Shown here in pieces: positions 20,409 through 29,147 of a stretch of 64,000 bases of DNA. The stretch spans positions 333,655-397,654 of the forward strand of contig SZWC01000557.1 of NCBI GenBank assembly GCA_023375785.1, read 5' to 3'. Every line of letters begins with the position of its first letter. The first letter of the stretch is position 1. Under the pieces are notes generated by a model. It had not been told where the DNA came from. It saw only the letters and a list, made by a program, of their open reading frames with translations, and did not search any database. The stretch comes from Penium margaritaceum (Eukaryota; Streptophyta; Zygnematophyceae; Desmidiales; Peniaceae). A program made the translations under genes and the position numbers.

Positions 20409-21298
20409 GTAGCCGGTAAGGGGTTCTCTCAACACCCGGGCTGTGAGTAAGATGAGACGTTCACGCCCGTCGTGACCTTTGTCTCTATCCGCTCTCTCCT
20501 TGGCATTGCTGTCACAAAAAGATCTAGGCGATAGACCAGATGGACGTCAGGTTAGCTTCCCTCTATGGGAGGCTTGACAAGGAAGTGTTGATGGAGGTGT
20601 CCGAAGGAGTCAAAGCTCCCAAGGGCAAGGTGTGCAAGTTGGTGAAAGCGCTCTATGGGCTGAAATTGGCCCAAAGGATGTGCTACAAAGAGATGGACGG
20701 TTTCATCACCGGCCTCTCCTTTGCGCATTGCTAGAATGATCTGAGTATATACGTGCGCTATGATGGGAGAGGGCTGATGTTGGTTGCGCTGTACATGGAT
20801 AATCTGATCATCTGCTCATCTTCAGTGGAGCTGCTGGATGAGCTGAAGTCTGACCTCAGCAAAATGTTCAAGAAGGAGGACATGGGTCCTCTTGAGTACT
20901 ACCTTGGGATTGCCATTTACCGCAACCGAGTAGCAGGAACCATCGATCTCAATCAAAGCAAACACATTGGTAAGGTACATAAAGGCTATCACATGGAACA
21001 TTGGAAACCTGTGAGCACCCCAATGACGACTGATACAAAGCTGAAGGCCTCCATGTCCCCAAGCAACGAAGCAGAACAAAAGGAGATGCAAAAAATCCCC
21101 TACCACTACGCCGTGAGTAGCATAATGTATGCCATGTTAGGGACTTGTCCGGCCATCTGCTATGTTGTGGGACGAGTGAGCATATTTGTGGCCAACCGTG
21201 GGCCACAACATTGGCAGGCATCTTGCGCTACCTGTAGAAGACACATCACATGGGCCTCGTCCTTGGAGGCCAAGAAGGAATGGATCCCCTTTGTTTGA
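20409..21298 (+). pseudogene. Element D reverse transcriptase, part 2
   Basis: Continues with AGKGFSQ, DETFTPVV, MEVSEGVKAPKGKVCKLVKALYGLK and the active-site region ALYMDNLIIC, where the second Asp of YMDD is Asn. Then GPLEYYLGIAIYRN, KPVSTPMTTDTKL and YAVSSIMYAMLGTCPAICYVVG, typical copia blocks. There is a stop after SFAHC (20,734). Inactive because of the MDN change, the stops and the MITE. Confidence 0.92.
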
Positions 21299-21840
21299 AG
21301 TGATACACCGACGCTGACTTGGGAGGAAATCTCGACGACAATAAATCCACATGTAGATACGTGAGCATCTTGAATGGCGCTACCGTCTCATCGGCTAGCA
21401 GGAACCATGATTGTGTTCCGGTATCCACGGCTAAGGCAGAATACGTTGTTATGTATGAGGTGTGCAAGGAGACTCATTGATTGCACAGCTTACTTGGCAA
21501 AAAGACTATGCCATAGAAGGATGCTACGGTCGTACACGTGGAAAACATGAGTGCCATCTCGATGGCTGAAGACGAGATCATGTCCTAGCAAATGAAGCAC
21601 ATCAACATACATTACCACTACTCGCATGGAGTAGTGGGAATGTACACGGAGTAGAGGTAATGCCGTGTTCTTCACGACCAGGTCGTGAAGAATGTGGTGG
21701 ACTTGCAGCACTACGGAACAAAGAGCATGCTTGCTAATTGCATGACCAAGCCGCGTGAGAGCAACTTGCACTACGCAAGTATTTGTGGATTTGGCAGGAG
21801 GAGTGCAGCAGAGGAAGGGTGAACCCAAAGGCATTGATGG
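21299..21840 (+). pseudogene. Element D RNase H and pol C-terminus
   Basis: Frameshifted RNase H. It keeps a STAEAEYV-like stretch (21,430), a VENMSAISMA.DEI stretch (21,540) and the pol C-terminus KNVVDLQHYGTKSMLANCMTKP (21,690-21,755). A local templated insertion with an inverted repeat lies at about 21,625-21,692. Confidence 0.83.
21668..21692 (+). repeat. Inverted repeat in D RNase H (12-bp arms, 1-nt spacer)
   Basis: TTCTTCACGACC, A, GGTCGTGAAGAA: perfect arms. G has no such insertion at the equivalent place. Confidence 0.88.
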
Positions 21841-21869
21841 AGCCCAGAAAGCAACAGATGGACAGAGGT

Positions 21870-21881
21870 GCAGGGTAGAGG
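21870..21881 (+). promoter_or_regulatory. Element D polypurine tract
   Basis: GCAGGGTAGAGG just upstream of the 3' LTR start, the expected primer for plus-strand synthesis. Confidence 0.65.
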
Positions 21882-22055
21882 TTTTTTTAAATAGTATGCA
21901 CCTTGTCCACTACCTAGCTGGCTAGCTACACATACAAACAATTCATAATACTGCTATATGGAGTATGTCCCCTTGGTCTTTTTTGAAATGGGCCAGGAAT
22001 GCACTGCCCGTAATGAGTATGTTCCCTGTGGCTCATCATTTGAACCATACCTTTT

Positions 22056-22119
22056 TGGCTTGGTTGAATAGGCGCCCGCATTTGAGACAAAAGTTTGCGG
22101 ATTCAAACCCCGCGACGGC
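22056..22119 (+). other. tRNA-like A-box/B-box segment in D 3' LTR
   Basis: TGGCTTGGTTG (22,056-22,066) fits the A-box consensus and GGATTCAAACC (22,099-22,109) the B-box. GCGGATTCAAACCCCGC forms a T-arm-like hairpin. Conserved position in all family-1 LTRs. Confidence 0.6.
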
Positions 22120-22288
22120 TATAATTTTCTTTGTGGTCAGAAATGGGACAGGAAGCTTCTAGGAAGCCTACTAGAGCCTGCCTTAAGGACGATACTTGGC
22201 AGTCTAAGGACGCGCCAAGTAGGACGGTAGGTTGAGGTGTACTCTAGTGGAGCCATTACAAGCAGAAGCTTTAGCAAAGTTCTACAAG

Positions 22289-22296
22289 TATAAAAG
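22289..22296 (+). promoter_or_regulatory. TATA box in D 3' LTR
   Basis: TATAAAAG, matching the A and G LTRs at the same place. Confidence 0.6.
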
Positions 22297-22536
22297 CCTG
22301 TGCCTTGCATGCATCTATTTACATTTATTGCCTTTGAGACTCCTCAAAGAGTGTCCACCAAAGGGAGACACTAAAAACCAACATGCCAACTTTGTGAGGT
22401 TGCAAACCAAACAAACCTAAAGTGTGGATCACTTGTTCGAGGGTGATATGTTGTCTTGGTTGCAATACCAATAGCGGTTGGTGGCCTTCCATGTCGAGAC
22501 CCGTTTTCTAGACCGTTGCTATTTGACGCATTGAGA

Positions 22537-22626
22537 GGAAAGATGTTCTGGAGCTGGTCCACAAAGACTTGTGCGGCCCAATGCAGAACCAAAGCTTTGG
22601 AGGCTCTAGATATCTTCTCACCTTCC
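22537..22626 (+). pseudogene. Element C integrase, continuation after D
   Basis: KDVLELVHKDLCGPMQNQSFGG is the standard copia integrase segment following GAG-pre-integrase. It matches EVLELVHTNLCGPMQTQRLGG in element E. It is truncated at 22,626 where a family-2 LTR begins. Confidence 0.88.
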
Positions 22627-23065
22627 TGTTGACCGAAATGCTACTTTTCCATCAATGAGGTTTGTATAGGCACAAGATGGATTAGGCATGCTGTCCTCCG
22701 TTAGAGGAGGTCCCAAAAGTCGTTTCCAGATAGAGAAGGCATGCACTACCCATTTGGAGCAAGTCCCTTGGTCTTATCTGGAGAGTATGGCCGACAAACA
22801 CTTCCTATGAATACTCCTTGTGGCTTGGATATTCCAGAGCTAGTCTCTATAGCGAGAGGTCATTGGGTGAAATCCCAGTACTACAATTTATTGTCATTGT
22901 GACCAAAACGGGGAGAGGAGGATTGCAAGAGACATCTTAGAACATTCCAAGGTCCTTTGTGGTGGCTGGCGCTACTTGGCGGACACATAGAAGGCCATGA
23001 ACGCAAAGCGGATGATGCAATCTAGATTGCCCCTAAAGTGGCTCATCCAAGGAACCACTATGCGC
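22627..23065 (+). repeat. Family-2 LTR, 3'-truncated
   Basis: Starts TGTTGACCGAAATGCTAC and follows the family-2 LTR for about 440 bp. It ends after GCTCATCCAAGGAACCACT where a second LTR starts. Confidence 0.78.
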
Positions 23066-23823
23066 TGTTGACCTGGTATGCTCCTTGTCCATGGCTGATG
23101 TTTGGACAGGAACCGTACGAACTAGGCAAACACTGCACCCTTGGAGTAAGTCCCCTAAGTCTGGTCTAGATAGACAAGGCATGCACTTCTCTTTTGGAGC
23201 AAGTCCCCTTGGTCTTATCTGGATAGTATAGCCAACAAACACTACATAATAAAACTCCTTGTGGTTGAGACGTTTGAGAGTTAGTATCTAAGTCGAATCA
23301 TAGCACGGTGACTAAATTTTGTTGTGATCAAAATGGGAGAGGGAGGTTTTAAGAAACATATCAAAACATTCCAAGGTCCTTCTTGGTGGCTGGCGCCACT
23401 TGATGGTCACAAGGAGGGTCATACAAGCAGAGGGGGATGACGCAATCCAGATTGCACCCAAACTAGCTCATCCAAGGAGCCACTGCGCTCCTAGGCTAGA
23501 GGCTAGCCTCGAGATTATGAGAACCCATCAGTTGCCTGTCATTGAGTAGAGTTCTTACCTTTGAGACTCCTAAGAGAGATTTTCACCAGAGGCAGACACT
23601 GAAGAAGCATTGGTTGGTGTAAGCCCAAGGAATTTTCTCCTGGCGTAAAAGTGACCACGTGCTAAGGACACAGTAGAAGGAAGTGATTCCTTTGAACTGC
23701 CCAGTGATGAACATTGCCTCCAAGGATGATATCATCTCTTAGTTGCAATACCAAGAGCGCTCGACGAGAACCATTGTGTGGGAACACGCTTTCTAGATCG
23801 TTGCCCCAGGGTGGTTAACACGC
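23066..23823 (+). repeat. Family-2 LTR, nearly complete
   Basis: Starts TGTTGACCTGGTATGCTCC. It includes the block ending TAGTTGCAATACCAAGAGCG (about 23,757) and ends near GGTTAACACG, matching the GTTGACA end with changes. It serves here as the reference for family-2 LTR structure. Confidence 0.8.
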
Positions 23824-24001
23824 ACTTAAGCTAGAGGGTGGCCTTGATGCTATGAGAACCTGTCATTTGCTTGTCATTGAGCACACTTCTTATATCGAGA
23901 CTCCTAAATTTTATCATCTCTTGGTTATAATATCAAGAGCGGTCAAGGGAACCATTGTCTCAGAACCCATTTTCTAGGCCGTCGTCTCAGCCATGTTGAC
24001 A
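23824..24001 (+). repeat. Family-2 LTR fragment (3' end)
   Basis: Internally deleted LTR end with GGTTATAATATCAAGAGCGG and a terminal TTGACA. Followed by a decayed PBS. Confidence 0.75.
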
Positions 24002-24003
24002 AA

Positions 24004-24018
24004 GCCTATTGGTCCACA
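24004..24018 (+). promoter_or_regulatory. Decayed half-tRNA PBS of element J
   Basis: GCCTATTGGTCCACA at the PBS position. It retains the TGGTCCAC half seen at 10,208-10,222. Confidence 0.5.
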
Positions 24019-24390
24019 GTAACTAGTTGTAAGGCAGGTTTCAGCGCACTCTCTACCCCTCTCTGTCTTGGAGCACGTATCAGCTCCGTCAGCTCCTTAT
24101 GCTCCATCAGCTATAAGAGCGTGTGATGGCTCTTAGTAAATAAGGAACAAGGATAAGTTTTGCTGTTGGAGTTACGAGCCTTGTGCCTTAACGCGGATAC
24201 ACTTTGGCCTCAGAGGCACGACCCTGGGTTCACTAGTGTGTGTTCTTCTCTATATGCAGGTAATCAATGGGTAAAGGCTAAGCAATGGATTTGCACATTT
24301 TGAAATGGTAGTAGACAACAGCCTACGAAGGGTAACAGCCTACATGAGCTTAAATCAGCCTCAATGTATGAGAACAGTACAGAAGTAGAA
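24019..24390 (+). other. Element J leader
   Basis: Leader related to 10,223-10,532, including GGCACGACCCTGGGTT and AACAGCCTAC. No coding evidence. Its right part is repeated after the gap base at 24,527. Confidence 0.6.
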
Positions 24391-24890
24391 AAGCAGTATG
24401 TCAACATCCGCAATGCTCACTCTTGAGCAGCTCAGTTGTGGGATATCAACGTTTAGAGGGATATGGTTTTCCTCGTGGAAATGGCACTTTTAGTACTGTC
24501 ATTAGGGTTTGTGGCTTCTTCGAGTTNGAGCCTTGTGCCTTAACGGGGATACACTTTGCCCTCACAGGCACGACCCTGGGTTCACTAGTGTGTGTTCTTC
24601 TCTATATGCAGATAATCAAGGGGTAAAGGCTAAGCAATGGATTTGCACATTTTGAAATGGTAGTAGACAACAGCCTACGAAGGGTAACAGCCTACATGAG
24701 CTTAAATCAGCCTCAATGTATGAGAACAGTACAGAAGTAGAAAAGCAGTATGTCAACATCCGCAATGCTCACTCTTGAGCAGCTCAGTTGTGGGATATCA
24801 ACGTTTAGAGGGATATGGTTTTCCTCGTGGAAATGGCACTTTTAGTATTGTCATTAGGGGTTGTGGCTTCTTCCAGTTCTTCCTTGAAGA
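24175..24890 (+). repeat. Gap-flanking direct duplication (N at 24,527)
   Basis: Sequence from about 24,175 to 24,526 recurs at 24,528 to about 24,880 with very few differences on either side of a single n. This pattern is expected when two overlapping contig ends were joined without merging. Confidence 0.85.
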
Positions 24891-25445
24891 AGAGGTTGGA
24901 CGTTCCAAATTAGATCCTAGATGAGAAGCATGGAGTGTCAAAAATGACATGGCACTTGCGATTCTAGTGACATCAGTGCACGAGTCATAACATGTCTACA
25001 TCCAAGGTATCACACATGCGTCAAAGGCCTATAAGAAGCTTGCATGTTTACACCTATCAACAGCTCTTGCAAATCGCCTCTTCATCCTGTCAAAGCTGGT
25101 TGTAATGAGGCTGAGCAAGGGGGAGTGGATTTCGGACTTCCTATTGTAATTCTAGGGACCATTTATAGCAAGTGACACAAATAAATTGGGAAATTCACAC
25201 CAACATGCAGGCCATGATCCTCCTCGCACTGCTACCTCAAAGCAGGGGTCCTTAGATCACGATCTTTGGCGGTGGGAAGGAGGATTTGACATACAAGGCA
25301 CTTTCCAAGTACGCGCGCAACCGGGCCATGCATCATATCGGTAGTAATGCTAAGATTTCAGCCTATCCTGTACTGTACGGTTGTCGTGGCAACAATCCCC
25401 CTTCTGGTCAGAGCAGTAGCGGAATTGGTGTTGGCCTGAGGGTAA
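24391..25445 (+). pseudogene. Element J: family-2 gag relic
   Basis: Contains the ATGCTCACTCTTGAG start region shared with 10,635, the FSSWKWHF-like capsid start, and near 24,935 a stretch encoding AWSVKNDMALAI. Near 25,310 is a YARNRAMHHIGSN stretch equivalent to YVRNEAMGRSD of the intact gag. Cut off before the zinc knuckle. The first part appears twice because of the assembly gap. Confidence 0.72.
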
Positions 25446-25747
25446 GAGTGCACCCTTGAGGGTCCCTAGCAGTGGCTGGTTCACTCCACCGACTCTTTTT
25501 GGAGAGACTAAAACTGTGGAAGCAAGTGGTTCCAAGGATGGCAGAAAACTGGTCGGAGATTGAGGCAATAGTTTTGGCCTCAATTGACTGGGAATAAACA
25601 TTTCATCAAGGCGCACAAGCATTTGAATGTTATAGCCAATGATCCAAGCTTTCCAGAACACCAAAGCATGCCACATTTGAAGCTTCCTTGCAGACTCTAT
25701 GGCTTCTAGAGTGTCTATTGGTAGGCTGTCCATTTTCCCACCTAGGA
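25446..25747. other. Left flank of the Ty3 element, no gene
   Basis: No coding evidence. The part near 25,640 (GATCCAAGCTTTCCA) resembles the B LTR interior near 9,585, so it is probably an old LTR fragment. Confidence 0.4.
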
Positions 25748-25752
25748 AGGCA
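25748..25752 (+). repeat. TSD AGGCA (left) of the Ty3 element
   Basis: AGGCA abuts the LTR start; the second copy is at 39,194-39,198. Confidence 0.93.
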
Positions 25753-26154
25753 TGATGCCCCCAATTTTGCCGCGCACAATGCTACTTCCGCACTTTCTGA
25801 CTTCGTGTTTACTTCTGCTCCGCGATTTTGCCGTTCCGCCATTCTGCTGGTCACTCCTCCGCTACCTCTCCTGGACTTCCGCGGATGCTTCGCACCTTCT
25901 GGGCCCCAGTCATAGGCAGTGCTCCACGGCTCCTTCCTTGCCAGAACGATAGTCCGCCACCTTGTGGCCTCTGACTCCTTCGCCTGCAGAACCCCGTTCC
26001 GCGGTCGTGTGCAAGGCCGTGGAGTCGCCAACAGCACTCCTTACCCGACTCGTGCTCCCTGGTTACGACAGCACTTAGCGGTATCTTGGGTTGCTCACAG
26101 GAAGGGTGGATTGAGCAGTATGTTCCGCGCACACCTGGAGGATATGAATTCGTC

Positions 26155-26177
26155 CTCTGCGGAACAACTCCGCAGAG
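26155..26177. repeat. LTR hairpin, 9-bp perfect arms, 5-nt loop (3' LTR)
   Basis: CTCTGCGGA, ACAAC, TCCGCAGAG. The other LTR has CTCCGCGGA/TCCGCGGAG at 38,273-38,295: both arms changed and pairing was kept. Confidence 0.9.
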
Positions 26178-26392
26178 AGCACGGTTGCAAGTTCCTCAAC
26201 TGGTGCGGATCTAGAGGGTGGAGTGTGGGTGTGAACCAAGACCAGCACTCGCGCGGATTGATGAGACAGAATGACTGTTAAGCTCATGAGCGGGAAATAG
26301 ACTGACATTACCTCAAGTCACAAGAGATCAGAGAAAGGGGAGGCAAGCTTGGTCATTGGCCAGATTCGACTAGTCCCTATGCTATACTACTA

Positions 26393-26399
26393 CTTTATA
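26393..26399 (-). promoter_or_regulatory. TATA box, Ty3 3' LTR
   Basis: TATAAAG on the minus strand within GGATATAAAGTAG. Conserved in the other LTR at 38,512-38,518. Confidence 0.55.
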
Positions 26400-27080
26400 T
26401 CCACCAAAACTAGTTCTCTAAGACACCTCCCATCACTCCTTCCCTTATTTCGGACTCCATGCGGCGCGCTACGCGCGCCGCGGGTCTTGTCCTTGACACA
26501 TACACACACACTCTTCACTACTATATTTCCTTGTTCTACCACTACATCTTCCTCTAGTCCGCGGCATGAACGCTCGCGGTCTTGTGTTCTTCCTTGAATC
26601 TTCGTCTTCGCGCGGTGCGTCCTCCCGGTCCTCCTGCTTGATTATCGCTGCCCATCTTGAGCTCTCATTGGTTGAGCTTCCCTTTGATGTCTGGTCTTGT
26701 CGTCTTGCATCTCTGCACGTCCGCCGCTTCAGCTTTTCCGCGGCTCGACCCATGTTCCCTTCTCATCGCGGGTTCTCATCATATTCTTCCTCCCTTTCCT
26801 GTTCTTCCGCGGCCATTTTTGCCTCCTGGCGGCAACTTTTCTCGCCTCTTCTCGATTGCTTCTAGATTCCGCGCCACCCCACACTCTACCGCAATTTTAT
26901 CGCAGGAGCTAGCATGCCTTGGGCGTCCTCCGACACTCCGCGGTTCCCCTATTATCCTCCTCCGCGGATCACTGGCCGCGGAAGCTTTGTTCTGCGGATC
27001 TGTGGATGGCGGTGATTTCTTCTCCGCGGACACATCTTTCCCTCAGCGGAGATGCGGTGGATCCTTGCCTGACACTGATA

Positions 27081-27100
27081 CCCCCAACCCCCTTTTTTCC
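27081..27100 (-). promoter_or_regulatory. Ty3 polypurine tract
   Basis: The minus strand reads GGAAAAAAGGGGGTTGGGGG, six bases before the 3' LTR start TGTCAGG. Standard plus-strand primer position. Confidence 0.78.
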
Positions 27101-27167
27101 AAGACTTTGTCCCAGAGTCTCCTTATTGCAACAGGCGAGTGAACTTTCCTTGGGGAGCTGGCCGCTG

Positions 27168-28112
27168 CTACTGTTGACAAGGGCGGCAGTAGGTTTCCAC
27201 CTCTCCACCTTCACGCTGATACCGCGCGGAGCATTCTTGATGCAAATACAGCTGGCAGCCCTCACACCTGGCGCCGGGAGTGATATCTTCGGCGCCCAGT
27301 CTCTTCTTGCAGGTAGAGTAGTGGGGGATTCGTTCCTATGTCCTGCAGCTGGTGCACCGGTAGACCGTCAGCCCCTCATTCCTGCCCACCTCTGTGGTGC
27401 ACTATGCGTGGGCCCATCCTCCGCAGTGCTCACAATCGCACGCTGTCCTTGTGACAATCCCCATACATCCGTCTCCGCAGCACTGCAGTCCAGAGTTCTC
27501 CACACCCCAGTTTGCTTTTCTGGGCTGTGCCAAGCATTGGTGGCATGTCCATACTCCTTCCTTGCCCCTCTTGCCACACCGCAGCTGGCACATTTTCAAG
27601 CACATGCCACATCCCTTGCCGAATTCCGCCATCCCTTTGTGGCAGGCTGCGCAAGCATGTTCTCGGGTCTCCGCGATGAGGCTGAGGTTGCAGTTTGCCT
27701 CGAGGAGCTCATTGCCCACACATTGGTGGCATTGGCCCTTCCAGGTGGAGCTGCCAGCCACCAGGCATTTGCGATGCGCCAACCTTGTGCAAACAACACA
27801 TTTTTCCCCGTCCGGCACTGTCTTTAGGCATGTAGGCCATGCCGCGGATTGGTGCCCTTCTATTCCCAGTTCCTCCTCTTCCTCTGATTCTTCCTCTTCC
27901 TCTCCCTCATTCACTCACGGTGCCCTGCAAACGCCTCGTTGCCTCTCGACCTCCTCTCTGCACCTCCTGCACATCGCAGCCCCGCTTCGGCTTCCGCGCC
28001 CATCACGAGGTGGGGCCAAGCAACCGGTGCAGATCTTGCGCAGGCATCCGCCACAGTCCTGCACCTTCACTCCCCACCACTGGCCGCATTGAGCGCATTT
28101 CTTTTCTTCCAA
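27168..28112 (-). pseudogene. Ty3 element: array of five PHD-like zinc fingers
   Basis: One minus-strand frame of about 315 codons interrupted by stops at 27,915, 27,402 and 27,336. Five Cys-rich units in C4HC3-like spacing: (1) CAQC...CGGC..ICTGC...CRRC; (2) CLKT..CVVCTRLAHRKC...CHQC; (3) CAAC...CGMCLKMCQLRC...WTCHQC; (4) CCGDGC...CEHCGGWAHA-stop-C...YRCTSC; (5) CKKR...CEGCQLYLHQEC...YCRPC. Units 2, 4 and 5 keep the CxxC-x4-HxxC core of PHD fingers. An acidic run (GEEEEESEEEEE) lies between units 1 and 2. PHD fingers usually read histone tails, so a targeting role is possible (inference). It is in frame with the upstream H2C2-like region. Confidence 0.72.
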
Positions 28113-28172
28113 CGGCTCGCCGATAGGGGAGGGTTGGAACAGCGGCTGGTCCCGCGGCGTGGTTTTTCGCGC

Positions 28173-29105
28173 TCATTTGCAGGGGGCGTAGTGTTGTACC
28201 ACATCTTTTATGATAGCCGCCAGGTTCGGCATGTGGATGATGGGCGTCAGGCGATCTTTCAGTGCCTGCACGCTAGTGTGATGGTGGCGGTGGTAAGCCT
28301 CCACAACTGCCTTCTGCAACGTTAGTAGGGGCACCCACAAGACACGCGGAGTTATCCTCCAGAGACGACCATCCTCCCAGGCATACTGCTCACACAGGCG
28401 AGCTAGGTCGTCCTTTTTCCTGTGGTCGAATTCCACCCCCAGCCGTACTTCCAGGTCCGCGTACACCTTCTGTGCCTTCGCCTTCTGCTGTTCCTTGCTG
28501 GTGGCGCGGAGAGTGATGTGGGCAGTCTGCCAGATCCGCCAATCTTGTGTTTCCATGGGCCCCTTCCTCCTCGCTTTCTCTGTCACTGCTTCCCCCGGCT
28601 TCCACTTCGTTTCTGGCACCCTTGCCGGCAATCCGCGCGCTCGCCTCCTATCTTGTTCCGCTTTCATCACCTTGAACTTCTTGCAGTTCTCTTCATCATA
28701 GACCGGTGGCTTTCTGTCCCAAGGGTCAGGTGCAGGGAAGAGCCAAAGGATTCCGACCGCTCGAAGCTCTCTTTCATCCCACTGCTCTCGCAGCCTGCTC
28801 TCAGCGGGGCCGCTCGGGTGTCTGGCGCGTCCACCAGCGCGGTGTAGCTCAATTACCTCCTCCTTCCTATGTGGAGCCGTTCGTGGAGCCCGTAGTAGTC
28901 CCTGGCTACGTGTGAGGGGTTGTTCCTCCTCCGAGTCTCCCGGTGACTCAATGATTTTGGAAACTACCATCACCGCCTCTTTCTCCGCGCGTCCCCTCCT
29001 TTTCGGCCCCTTGCGTGCAGCTGCTATCGCAGCCTCTCCCAAGACAGGCCGTAGTGGAGCCGGCATCATCTCCATAGGCAAGTGTACTATGCGGAGTACC
29101 GCCAT
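28173..29105 (-). pseudogene. Ty3 element: integrase N-terminal (H2C2-like) region
   Basis: 310-codon frame. The C-terminal 65 residues read EDGRLWRITPR...VVEAYHRHHHTSVQALKDR...MPNLAAIIKDVVQHYAPCK, the layout of the integrase zinc-binding domain (HX3-4H...CX2C) with the first Cys replaced by Tyr. The preceding 240 residues are basic and charged, with WKPGEAVTEKARRKG and RDWRIWQ-like pieces; I do not recognise them. A stop follows directly after PCK. Then 20 codons later in the same frame the PHD-like array starts, where the catalytic D,D-35-E core should be. Confidence 0.65.
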
Positions 29106-29147
29106 CAGAAGTTCCGCTGCCTGTGCGGCCTCCCGCTGGGCCTGCGC

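Larger units (their letters stand above)
15926..22536 (+). mobile_element. Element D: complete family-1 Ty1/copia retrotransposon, inactive
   Basis: 6.6-kb element with 5' LTR, PBS, gag, protease, integrase, reverse transcriptase, RNase H, polypurine tract and 3' LTR, flanked by GGAAA. It interrupts the family-3 integrase of element C. It carries a hAT-like MITE (19,945-20,408), a foldback in gag and another in RNase H. The reverse transcriptase site is MDN, and frameshifts occur throughout. Confidence 0.95.
21882..22536 (+). mobile_element. Element D 3' LTR
   Basis: About 655 bp, homologous to the 5' LTR. It ends TTGAGA; the TSD copy GGAAA follows at 22,537-22,541. The TATA box is retained. 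Confidence 0.92.
25753..27074 (-). mobile_element. Ty3 element 3' LTR
   Basis: On the minus strand it runs TGTCAGGCA... to ...GGGGGCATCA. It pairs with 37,871-39,193. Many differences between the two are CG to TG or CA changes. TCCGCGGA-type palindromes recur throughout. Confidence 0.94.

Noticed and set aside
26919-27827. 302-codon plus-strand open frame overlapping the Ty3 3' end and LTR
   Set aside because: It lies opposite the Cys-rich minus-strand frame and crosses the LTR boundary. It is a mirror of Cys and PPT codons and shows no domain of its own.
28411-28480. Chromodomain at the end of the Ty3 integrase
   Set aside because: No aromatic-cage pattern or chromodomain-like segment was found between the H2C2 motif and the polypurine tract; the sequence there is Cys-rich instead.
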